The notes under the pieces are model-generated. The model saw only the letters and a program-made list of their open reading frames with translations. It made no database searches and had not been told where the DNA came from. From positions 1-8,025 of the forward strand of contig CAVKMX010000105.1 in the NCBI GenBank assembly GCA_963657295.1: 8,025 nucleotides of DNA, given 5' to 3'. Of the stretch, positions 1-6,442 are shown one piece after another. Source of the stretch: CAG-791 sp963657295 (GTDB taxonomy: Bacteria > Bacillota > Clostridia > Lachnospirales > Lachnospiraceae). Position 1 is the stretch's first letter; the number at the start of each line of letters is the position of its first letter. A program made the translations under genes and the position numbers.

Positions 1-2552
1 AGCAGGGACGCAACCAATACCGCGTTTCCGGCACCTACCCGGTAGGGACAAAGAGTAATCCTGTCACCTATGTTTTTTCGCTGACAAAGACCGTTACGTT
101 CCGGATAGAGGGTGAAAGTATTTCGGTTCCGATTACGTTCACCTCAACATTTACTTATTTTGATGAGGACAATCTCTGCCCCGGAATTCATGGTTCCCAC
201 GATCGGGTATACGATGGATCCGGCATGGATTTCATGCTCGGCGAAGGCAGCGGTGAAGAGTGTCGCGTGAACATCCAGAAGGATGTACGCGATACGGAAG
301 GAAATCTCCTTGCTGTTTCCGGAGATGAGGCAAACTTCGAGTTCAAGGTCGTAAACGGCAATTCGGCACAGCCGGTGTCTGTTAAGACAGAGAACGGAAT
401 CGGCTTCGGCTCTGCGGAGGTTGGAGCGGGCGATGTTTACATTGAGGAAACAGAGCCGGCAGAAGCTGTAACCGTGGACGGTGTGGAATATACTTATGTA
501 AAGACGACCATTCAGGCGGGGAGTTCTGCTGCAAAGGATGGGCGTGTAAGTGATACACTGAAAAACGGCGGATCTTTTGTCGTGACAAATGTTTATGAGC
601 CGTCCAAAGAGGAGACCACCAGCGTTTCCGTACAAAAGGAGTGGGATGACGGCGACGATCAGGACGGAAAGCGTCCGGAATCCGTAACGGTCATCTTATT
701 TGCAGATGGGGCTGCAACGGAGAAAACAGTTGTCCTCAGCAAGGACAATCAGTGGAAGGGCGAATTTACAGATCTTCCGGTGAGTAAGGACGGCAGGAAC
801 ATTGACTACACCGTACAGGAAGGATCGGTGGAGGACTACACCTGCGAGATTACAGGCAGCGCGAAGGAAGGATATCTCATTACCAACAAGCATACTCCCG
901 AGGTGGTTTCTGTTAAGATCACGAAGACATGGGAGGACAACAAGGATGCGAAGAAAGCCCGTCCGACATCCATTACGGTGAATCTGCTGAAGAACGGGGT
1001 GGTAATCAAGTCCCAGACGATTACGGGTAAATCAAAGGCGGCGACCTGGAAATACGAATTCACAAATCTGCCGAAGTACGAAAAAGGGCAGAAGATCACC
1101 TACACGATCACCGAAGATTCCGTGGAGGATTACACCACCAAAATAGAAGGTTACAGCATCACGAATACGTATGCGCCGGGCAAGACCAGCGTGAACGTGA
1201 CAAAGGTATGGGACGACTGTGACGATCAGGATGGAATCCGCGCAGAGAGTGTCACCGTCAGGCTCTATGCAGACGGAAAGGGTACCAGCAACACGGTTAC
1301 CTTGAATGCCGACAATCATTGGACGGCCACGTTCAATGATCTGGATGTGAAGAGCGGCAAAAAGAAGATCACGTACACTGTTAAGGAAACGAAGGTGCCG
1401 GACGGATACACCAGTAAGGTGACAGGAGATCAGGAAAAGGGTTATACCATTGCCAACAGCCATACACCGGAAACCGTGGAGGTTGCGGGTACGAAGAGCT
1501 GGGATGACGGCGGCAACAACGACGGCAAGCGCCCGTCCAGCATTACCGTGAGGCTTCTTGCCAACGGCATTCAGAAGGCTTCCGCAACGGTGACGAAGGA
1601 TGTGGACTGGAGTTATCGCTTTGAAAATCTTCCGAAGTACGAAAAGGGCAGCAAGATCGTCTATACTGTGGCAGAGGATGCGGTAGAGGATTATTCCGCC
1701 ACGTATGACGGATACAACATCAAGAATACGCACACGCCCGGGAAGACCAGCATTTCGGTGACCAAGAGCTGGCAGGATGAGGGCAATAAGGATAAGCTTC
1801 GTCCGGAAAGTGTTACCATCACACTTCTTGCAGACGGCAAGTCCACCGGCAAGACGGTTGTACTGACGGAGAAGAACAAATGGAATGCACAGTTCCAGGA
1901 TCTGGATGTGTATAAGGACGGGAAGCTGATTACGTATACCGTCAGCGAAGAGCGCGTGAAGGATTATGAGGAGCCGGTTATCAGCGGCGATGCGGTGCAC
2001 GGCTTTGTAGTGACGAACAAGCACACGCCGAAGGAAAGCACAACACCTCCGCCCAGCGGCGGCGGGGAGACCACTCCGGAGCAGTCCGTGACGATCACCA
2101 ATACAACGAACGTTGCGGTCGGCAAGGTGTGGCTGGACAGCAACAACCAGGACGGCATCCGTCCGGCCAGCGTTACCGTGCAGCTGTATCGGAACGGAGA
2201 GGCCTACGGCAGCCCTGTTACGCTGAGCGATGCCAACGAATGGTGGTATCGCTGGGATCACCTCGATGCAGCCTCCAGCTGGACCGTGGATGAGCTGAAT
2301 GTGGCGGAAGGGTACACCAAGTCCATCAGCAAGAATGCGGTCAATGCCTGGGTGATCACCAATGCCCACACACCGGAGACGGTGGCACCTGTGGAGACAT
2401 CGGATACGACCGTGACGCCTGAACAGACGGCGGCCCGCGGCACCGGGACAGGTGATGAGGGACATATGCTGCTCTGGCTCGTCCTGATGCTGGCATCGGG
2501 AGCCGGCATTGCGGCCGCAGCGGTTGTCCGGAGAAGACCCGGCCGCAGATAA
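1..2552 (+). CDS. Multi-Cna_B-domain surface protein (5' truncated), probable adhesin or stalk protein
   Basis: The reading frame is open from the window edge (first whole codon at base 3) to the TAA at 2550-2552, giving 849 visible residues. The ATG at 225 has no ribosome binding site and lies inside the frame, so the true start is upstream. Visible layout: residues 1-80 are unassigned beta-rich sequence. About 85-200 form a CnaB/prealbumin-like domain (IQKDV...VYIEET...VVTNVY). Six Cna_B domains follow at about 207-300, 301-393, 394-490, 491-580, 581-677 and 695-792, with a PPPSGGGETT linker before the last. Each has a Lys in the first strand (as in VTKVW), a central Glu (as in YTVKE) and an Asn near the end (as in ITNKH). 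This is the triad expected for an intramolecular Lys-Asn isopeptide bond in the Cna_B family. The C-terminus has a sorting-like motif, a hydrophobic helix (822-842) and RRRPGRR. Known Cna_B proteins form rigid protease-resistant stalks of adhesins or pili; the ligand-binding part, if any, would be upstream. A gene-specific function cannot be given. Confidence 0.9.
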   Translation, partial: QGRNQYRVSGTYPVGTKSNPVTYVFSLTKTVTFRIEGESISVPITFTSTFTYFDEDNLCPGIHGSHDRVYDGSGMDFMLGEGSGEECRVNIQKDVRDTEGNLLAVSGDEANFEFKVVNGNSAQPVSVKTENGIGFGSAEVGAGDVYIEETEPAEAVTVDGVEYTYVKTTIQAGSSAAKDGRVSDTLKNGGSFVVTNVYEPSKEETTSVSVQKEWDDGDDQDGKRPESVTVILFADGAATEKTVVLSKDNQWKGEFTDLPVSKDGRNIDYTVQEGSVEDYTCEITGSAKEGYLITNKHTPEVVSVKITKTWEDNKDAKKARPTSITVNLLKNGVVIKSQTITGKSKAATWKYEFTNLPKYEKGQKITYTITEDSVEDYTTKIEGYSITNTYAPGKTSVNVTKVWDDCDDQDGIRAESVTVRLYADGKGTSNTVTLNADNHWTATFNDLDVKSGKKKITYTVKETKVPDGYTSKVTGDQEKGYTIANSHTPETVEVAGTKSWDDGGNNDGKRPSSITVRLLANGIQKASATVTKDVDWSYRFENLPKYEKGSKIVYTVAEDAVEDYSATYDGYNIKNTHTPGKTSISVTKSWQDEGNKDKLRPESVTITLLADGKSTGKTVVLTEKNKWNAQFQDLDVYKDGKLITYTVSEERVKDYEEPVISGDAVHGFVVTNKHTPKESTTPPPSGGGETTPEQSVTITNTTNVAVGKVWLDSNNQDGIRPASVTVQLYRNGEAYGSPVTLSDANEWWYRWDHLDAASSWTVDELNVAEGYTKSISKNAVNAWVITNAHTPETVAPVETSDTTVTPEQTAARGTGTGDEGHMLLWLVLMLASGAGIAAAAVVRRRPGRR
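621..2033 (+). repeat. Tandem Cna_B domain repeats in alternating A-B order (A1 B1 A2 B2 A3)
   Basis: Five consecutive Cna_B domains alternate between two subtypes. Type A (starting near 621, 1188 and 1749) begins after a TTS/KTS, has a D/N-rich loop (DDQDG or NKDK), an LxADG motif and a DLxV segment before the central strand. Type B (starting near 903 and 1473) has LLKNG or LLANG, the segment NLPKYEKG, VEDY near the end and a short YxIxNT ending that leads into APGKTS or TPGKTS. The A-to-A distances are 567 and 561 bases, so the repeating unit looks like a two-domain module of about 188 residues. The sixth domain (about 2085-2378) is separated by a linker and is more divergent, with WTVDE in place of YTVxE. 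The pattern suggests duplication of a domain pair; this was judged by eye. Confidence 0.8.
2439..2552 (+). other. C-terminal wall-sorting-like signal and membrane anchor with noncanonical motif
   Basis: This segment encodes GTGTGDEGH, then a 21-residue hydrophobic helix beginning MLLWLVLML, then RRRPGRR and the stop. The order motif, hydrophobic segment, positive tail is that of a sortase substrate. Where the consensus LPXTG would sit, the sequence reads GTGTG, so only the TG and the following Asp-Glu match the common PKTGDE form. It may still be recognised by a class of sortase with relaxed specificity, or the protein may simply be held as a membrane-anchored protein. No sortase gene is present in the window. 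Confidence 0.7.
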
Positions 2553-2642
2553 GTGCATCAGGCAGAGGACCGGGCTTCGGACGCAGACGCGGCAGCTGCA
2601 GAACGGGCATCGGAAGACAATCAGAGAGCAAAGGAATTGAAG

Positions 2643-2681
2643 AGAGCAGCCGATCGGAGCAGTCCGGTCGGCTGCTCTTTT
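2643..2681 (+). terminator. Probable intrinsic terminator after the Cna_B gene
   Basis: A 15-bp stem (2643-2657 with 2664-2678) is perfect except for one T-G wobble (2654 with 2667). It closes a 6-base loop AGCAGT. The T run is short, four T at 2678-2681, and overlaps the end of the stem. It lies 90 bases after the stop codon of the surface protein gene, a normal position for its terminator. The short T run means some readthrough into the regulator genes is possible. It also lies inside the open frame that extends upstream of the response regulator, which argues against a start codon before it. Confidence 0.75.
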
Positions 2682-2698
2682 GGCGGGATGGACGGACA

Positions 2699-2780
2699 GC
2701 GGGGAGAAGAAAAGAGCGGAAGAAGAGAAGAGTTGAAGAAGAGAGTTGAAGAAGAGAAGGACACAGCAGGGGAAAGGGGG
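2699..2780 (+). repeat. Polypurine leader with a perfect 13-bp tandem repeat
   Basis: Nearly every base between 2699 and 2780 is A or G on the + strand. It contains two exact tandem copies of a 13-base unit, GAGTTGAAGAAGA, at 2730-2742 and 2743-2755, after a more degenerate similar stretch. No sigma-A type -35/-10 pair could be recognised here. The two GTT-centred elements repeat with a 13-base period, shorter than the 21-22 base period typical of LytTR binding sites, so they are not called an operator. The region forms the 5' leader of the response regulator gene. Confidence 0.6.
2771..2780 (+). promoter_or_regulatory. Ribosome binding site fixing the response regulator start
   Basis: GGAAAGGGGG ends 9 bases before the ATG at 2790. 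The in-frame GTG at 2784 is too close to it, and the upstream in-frame ATG at 2688 has no convincing ribosome binding site, so 2790 is preferred. The encoded protein then begins MIRIAVVEDD, exactly where receiver domains normally start. Confidence 0.65.
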
Positions 2781-2789
2781 AACGTGTCG

Positions 2790-3494
2790 ATGATACGAAT
2801 TGCAGTGGTGGAGGATGATGCCGGATACCGCAGTCAGCTGCGGGATTATCTGGATCGGTATCAGCAGGAGTGCGGCGAGGAGCTGCACGCAGAGGAATTC
2901 TCGGACGGACTGGACATCACGGAAGGGTACCGTGCAGATTACGATATTATCTTCATGGATATTCAGATGCAGCATATGAACGGCATGGAGGCCGCGCAGA
3001 GCATACGCCGGCAGGATCGGAATGTTGTCATCATTTTCATCACGAATCTGGCCCAGTATGCGGTCCAGGGCTACAAGGTGGAGGCCCTGGACTATGTCCT
3101 CAAGCCCATTCAGTATTTTGCATTTTCCCAGGTTCTGCAGAATGCGCTGAAAAAGGTACACGAGAGGAGAACGGTTTTCCTGCATCTGATGCAGAAGGGG
3201 TCTATGGTCCGGCTGGACATCGCGCGGATTTATTACATCGAAAGCCGGGGACACAACGTCACCTATCATACCGAGGATGAGGATTACACGGAGAGAAAAT
3301 CGCTGAAGGAGCTCGAGCAGAAGCTCCCGGCCAGGTATTATGCCAAGTGCAACAGCTGCTATCTGGTGAATCTGGCGCAGGTAGAAAGGGTGAATAAGGA
3401 TCTTGTCACCGTGGGCGGAACGGATCTTCAGATCAGCCGTGCCCGGCGCAGGGGGGTTCTGGAGGCACTGGCAGCCTACGTGGGAGGGGAATGA
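2790..3494 (+). CDS. LytTR-family response regulator
   Basis: This 234-residue protein is a two-component response regulator that should bind DNA when phosphorylated by its partner kinase. Residues 1-120 are a receiver domain: acidic pocket E8-D9-D10, phosphoacceptor D57 in IIFMDIQM, conserved T85 in FITN and K105 in the LKP motif. Residues about 130-232 are a LytTR DNA-binding domain, with the hallmark segment YYAKCNSCYLVNL followed by ISRARR near the end. Length and layout match AgrA/AlgR/LytR-type regulators, which bind paired direct repeats and often control virulence, bacteriocin, quorum-sensing or cell-surface genes. The frame stays open upstream to 2553, but that part contains the terminator and is purine-rich, so it is unlikely to be translated. 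The stop overlaps the next gene's ATG, indicating coupled translation with the sensor kinase. The target genes are unknown; the adjacent surface protein and glycosidase genes are candidates by position only. Confidence 0.93.
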   Translation: MIRIAVVEDDAGYRSQLRDYLDRYQQECGEELHAEEFSDGLDITEGYRADYDIIFMDIQMQHMNGMEAAQSIRRQDRNVVIIFITNLAQYAVQGYKVEALDYVLKPIQYFAFSQVLQNALKKVHERRTVFLHLMQKGSMVRLDIARIYYIESRGHNVTYHTEDEDYTERKSLKELEQKLPARYYAKCNSCYLVNLAQVERVNKDLVTVGGTDLQISRARRRGVLEALAAYVGGE

Positions 3495-4915
3495 TGGCAG
3501 TCATACAGGATATACCGAAGCTTTACACGGCACTGGCGGAGTGGCTTTCCTGCCTTCTGTTCATCCTGCTGCTGCCGAGGCGACGGGCAGCGCTTCTGAC
3601 AGCAGGAATTCTGGCAGCGGCCCTCGCCTGCCTTGCCGCGATCCAGCTCTTCCTCGGCGTGGGACCGATCAGCCTGTGGATTCCGGGGATGATGCTGGCT
3701 GCAGCGGTCATGTACGGAACCATCTGCCTCTGCTGCCGGGTACACACCCTCGATGCGGTATTCTGGCTGTCGCTGGCCTTTATTTTCGCCGAATTCATTG
3801 CCTCGCTGGAATGGCAGATCTATTCCTTTGCCGCACAGAGCCTGACGGAGAGCATGGGAATGCAGGCGGGGCTGCTCGTTCTGTTCTACGGCGGGAGCTT
3901 TCTCCTTATGTATGATCTGGAGCGAAGGCGCCTGGACGGAAAGGCGGATCTCCATGTGAACCGGAGAGAGGCACTGTCCGTGGCCATGATCTCCGTCGGC
4001 GCCTTCCTCATCAGCAACCTCAGCTACGTCACGGACAACACACCCTTCAGCGGACGGATGAGCCACGAAATTTTCTGTATCCGTACCCTGGTGGATTTCG
4101 CCGGCGTGGTGCTGCTGTTCTCCATGCAGGACCGCTGGCAGGACATCCAGACCAGACGGGAGCTGGACGCGATGCAGACGCTTTTCCGCCGGCAGTACGA
4201 GCAGTACCGGATCAGCCGGGACAATATAGAGACCATCAACCGCAGATACCACGATCTCAAGCATCAGATTCAGACCATCCGCATGGAATCCGATTCCGTG
4301 CGCCGGGAGGAATACCTGCAGCAGCTCGAGGCGGGAATGCAGAGCCTCGGAACGGAGTACCGCACCGGCAATGCAGTTCTGGATACGATCCTCTCCAGCA
4401 AGCAGCTCTACTGCAGCCAGCACGACATCTCGATGACCATCGTTGCAGACGGAGAGCAGCTGAACTTCATGGAAACCATGGACATCTGCAGCATCCTGGG
4501 CAACGCGCTGGACAATGCGCTGGAAAGCGTGCAGAAGCTGCAGGATCCGCAGCAAAGGCTCATCCGGGTTGCCATCTATACACAGAATTCTCTGCTGATG
4601 ATCCGGGTGGACAATTACTGCGCATCGCCGCTCTCGCTTGTAGAGGGAGAGTACCGCACCACCAAGCGGGATCAGAAGGCTCACGGCTACGGCATCAAGA
4701 GCATCCGCTATGCCGCGGAGAAATACGGAGGCTCGCTTTCCGTGAACAACGAAGATCATTGGTTCCATTTAAGGGTTCTGATCCCGCTGCCGCAGGAAGA
4801 GTGCAGGCAGCCCCGCCGTCTCCGTGAGAGCTTCTCCGCGGAGACCGTTGCCGATTATGCCGTGACAACGACGGATTATGCCGCCGACGACCGTCAAAAT
4901 GACGGACTGCGCTAA
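3491..4915 (+). CDS. AgrC-like GHKL sensor histidine kinase
   Basis: This 474-residue membrane kinase is the expected partner of the preceding LytTR regulator. Residues 1-212 hold about seven hydrophobic segments (roughly 15-29, 33-57, 59-82, 87-110, 123-141, 160-180, 193-212), the polytopic sensor type seen in AgrC-like proteins, with no large extracellular domain. A helical linker (216-250) leads to the H-box RRYHDLKHQ, with H254 the likely phosphorylated residue. The GHKL ATPase domain has the N-box GNALDNALES (N338, N342) and the G-box HGYGIKSI (398-405). After the usual domain end near residue 430 comes an extra tail of about 40 residues, polar and rich in Thr, Asp and Ala, probably disordered. 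The ATG at 3491 overlaps the regulator's TGA. The ATG at 3494 is one codon later and better spaced (6 bases) from GGAGG at 3483-3487, so either may be used. The signal is not known; no peptide-pheromone gene is visible nearby. Confidence 0.92.
   Translation: MMAVIQDIPKLYTALAEWLSCLLFILLLPRRRAALLTAGILAAALACLAAIQLFLGVGPISLWIPGMMLAAAVMYGTICLCCRVHTLDAVFWLSLAFIFAEFIASLEWQIYSFAAQSLTESMGMQAGLLVLFYGGSFLLMYDLERRRLDGKADLHVNRREALSVAMISVGAFLISNLSYVTDNTPFSGRMSHEIFCIRTLVDFAGVVLLFSMQDRWQDIQTRRELDAMQTLFRRQYEQYRISRDNIETINRRYHDLKHQIQTIRMESDSVRREEYLQQLEAGMQSLGTEYRTGNAVLDTILSSKQLYCSQHDISMTIVADGEQLNFMETMDICSILGNALDNALESVQKLQDPQQRLIRVAIYTQNSLLMIRVDNYCASPLSLVEGEYRTTKRDQKAHGYGIKSIRYAAEKYGGSLSVNNEDHWFHLRVLIPLPQEECRQPRRLRESFSAETVADYAVTTTDYAADDRQNDGLR
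4853..4905 (+). repeat. Short direct repeat and palindrome at the 3' end of the kinase gene
   Basis: The 10-mer GATTATGCCG occurs at 4853-4862 and 4874-4883, exactly 21 bases apart. It is followed by a perfect inverted repeat CCGTCA-AAA-TGACGG at 4891-4905. Both lie in the codons for the odd polar tail of the kinase, just ahead of the GH43 gene. The hairpin has no T run, so it is not called a terminator. The spacing of two helical turns would suit an operator, but the repeats do not match the LytTR consensus and may only reflect the repeated amino acids ADYA/TDYA. Confidence 0.4.
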
Positions 4916-4965
4916 GATATGTCTGTGATCGTCGTGACAACTGCTGCGGGTCAGCTGCGGCATGG

Positions 4966-4972
4966 AAAGGAG
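4966..4972 (+). promoter_or_regulatory. Ribosome binding site of the GH43 gene
   Basis: AAAGGAG lies 3 bases before the ATG at 4976. It is the only good Shine-Dalgarno match in the 60-base gap after the kinase stop. The earlier in-frame ATG at 4919 has none and would add an unrelated leader to a protein that already starts with the family's usual N-terminus. The spacing is shorter than usual. Confidence 0.55.
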
Positions 4973-4975
4973 AAG

Positions 4976-6442
4976 ATGAACGAACAGGTGTTCAATCCGT
5001 ATCTGCCCTCCTGGGAATATGTGCCGGACGGAGAACCGCATGTTTTCGATGGGCGGGTCTATGTATACGGCTCACATGACCGCTTCGGGGCGCCGATGTT
5101 CTGCGTGAACGACTATGTCTGCTGGTCCGCCCCCGTGGAGGATCTGTCGGACTGGCGCTGTGAGGGCGTGATTTACCGCAAGAGGCAGGACCCGAGAAAT
5201 TCGCTGGGGCTGCACCTTCTGTTCGCGCCGGATGTCTGCCGGGGAGCGGACGGAAGATATTATCTCTACTATGCGTTTGATTTTCTGGGACTCATGGGAG
5301 TGGCCGTCTGCGATACCCCGGCAGGGCAGTATACGTTTCTGGGACACATTCATCACGCGGACGGAACCCTCTGGGGACGGCGAAGGGGAGATGCCTTTCC
5401 CTTTGATCCGGGCGTCCTGGCGGATGATGACGGGAGAATCTGGCTGTATTCCGGCTTCTATACGCCGGTGCCTGCTCTCCTGACGGGAGGACGCCGTCTT
5501 CGGAACGACGGCGGCGTGGTGCTGGAGCTGGAGCAGGATATGGTGACCATCCGGCAGGAGCCGAGGCTCCTGTTCCCCAAGAAGGGTCCGGGATCCTTTG
5601 AAAACCACGAATTCTTCGAGGCAAGTTCCATCAGAAAGGATGGGAGCACCTACTATTTTGTCTACTCGTCGCGGCACAATCATGAGCTGTGCTATGCCGT
5701 GAGCCGTTTCCCGGACCGGGACTTTGCCTACGGCGGCACGCTGGTGAGTCAGGGAGACCTGTTCCTGAACGGAGAGGAATGCGAGAGGTCTGCGGCCAAC
5801 TATCTCGGCAACACCCACGGCGGCCTGCTGCATCTGGGAGAGGACTGGTACATTTTCTATCACCGCCAGACCAACCGTCATTCCTATTCGAGGCAGGCCT
5901 GCGCGGAACGGCTCCGCCGCGGTCCGGACGGGAGCTTTCTGCAGTCCGAGGTCACGAGCTGCGGCCTGAACCGGGGACCGCTCCGGGGCAGGGGACGGTA
6001 TGAGGCGCGGATCGCCTGCAATCTCCGGAGCAGAGACGGCACAGGACGGTGCGACGGTGCATTTTCGCGCTGGCGGCTGCGGCGGCATCCGTATTTTACG
6101 CAGAGCCGGCCGGACCGGGAGAGGGACGGAGATCAGTACATCGCCAACATGCGGGACGGTGCGGTGGCCGGATTCAAGTATTTTGCACTGGAGCAGCCGG
6201 TGTCTGTCCGTGTCGGCACGACAGGAACGGCGCGGGGGAAGATGCAGGTCTCCGGGACGCAGGATTTCGCATCGCTGTGGGCGGAAATTCCGATCACAGG
6301 AGATGCGGAGGCGTCGGAATCTGTTCCGCTTGGCGCACCGAGGGGCGTTCATCCGCTCTATTTCCGGTTCGTCGGCAGCGGAAAATTGAATTTTCGCTGG
6401 TTTGAACTGCAACAAGACAATATGGAGGGAGAAGGAAAATGA
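4976..6442 (+). CDS. Glycoside hydrolase family 43-type enzyme, probably cytoplasmic
   Basis: This 488-residue protein begins MNEQVFNPYLPSWEYVPDG, a family 43-like opening in which NPYLP precedes the first blade of a five-bladed beta-propeller. No signal peptide or membrane helix is seen, so it should act in the cytoplasm on imported oligosaccharides. Propeller motifs include APDVCRGADGRYYLYYAF, FDPGVLADDDGRIWLYSG (D144, likely pKa-tuning Asp), and HEFFEASSIRKDGSTYYFVY (E215, likely general acid). The general base should be D18 or E20 in PDGEPH; this is less certain because the usual ADP motif is replaced. After about residue 310 comes a second domain with QYIANMRDGAVAGFKYF, resembling the beta-sandwich carbohydrate-binding (CBM6-like) part of related enzymes. 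Family 43 members are mostly beta-xylosidases and alpha-arabinofuranosidases; the substrate here cannot be told from sequence. The 60-base gap from the kinase gene and the ATGA overlap with the next gene suggest one operon. Confidence 0.85.
   Translation: MNEQVFNPYLPSWEYVPDGEPHVFDGRVYVYGSHDRFGAPMFCVNDYVCWSAPVEDLSDWRCEGVIYRKRQDPRNSLGLHLLFAPDVCRGADGRYYLYYAFDFLGLMGVAVCDTPAGQYTFLGHIHHADGTLWGRRRGDAFPFDPGVLADDDGRIWLYSGFYTPVPALLTGGRRLRNDGGVVLELEQDMVTIRQEPRLLFPKKGPGSFENHEFFEASSIRKDGSTYYFVYSSRHNHELCYAVSRFPDRDFAYGGTLVSQGDLFLNGEECERSAANYLGNTHGGLLHLGEDWYIFYHRQTNRHSYSRQACAERLRRGPDGSFLQSEVTSCGLNRGPLRGRGRYEARIACNLRSRDGTGRCDGAFSRWRLRRHPYFTQSRPDRERDGDQYIANMRDGAVAGFKYFALEQPVSVRVGTTGTARGKMQVSGTQDFASLWAEIPITGDAEASESVPLGAPRGVHPLYFRFVGSGKLNFRWFELQQDNMEGEGK
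6424..6436 (+). promoter_or_regulatory. Ribosome binding site of the GH3 gene within the end of the GH43 gene
   Basis: GGAGGGAGAAGGA lies in the last codons of the GH43 gene, just before the ATG at 6439. The GGGAG part is 7 bases from the start codon. Together with the ATGA overlap this fixes the start and points to translational coupling of the two glycosidases. Confidence 0.6.

Noticed and set aside
225..227. ATG at 225 as the start of the Cna_B protein
   Set aside because: No ribosome binding site precedes it and the frame is open to the window edge with beta-rich protein-like sequence, so the gene starts upstream.
2730..2755. LytTR operator (paired GTT-centred elements)
   Set aside because: The 13-base period is too short for the usual 21-22 base spacing and flanking bases fit the consensus only partly.
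2553..2789. Upstream extension of the response regulator reading frame, including ATG 2688
   Set aside because: It contains the terminator stem-loop and a polypurine stretch that lacks stops by composition. The receiver domain begins naturally at 2790, which has a well-spaced ribosome binding site.
2553..2789. AgrD-like pheromone peptide gene near the kinase
   Set aside because: No short frame with a Cys-containing peptide core and amphipathic leader, and no AgrB-like membrane protease gene, is found in the gaps.
1032..3269. 745-codon open frame on the - strand
   Set aside because: It lies antisense across the Cna_B gene and the regulator gene, its product has no recognisable domains and it is rich in His, Arg and Leu, as expected from reading the opposite strand of a real coding region.
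3476..4768. 430-codon open frame on the - strand
   Set aside because: It is fully antisense to the kinase gene, which has clear H-, N- and G-boxes; the antisense product shows no family motifs.
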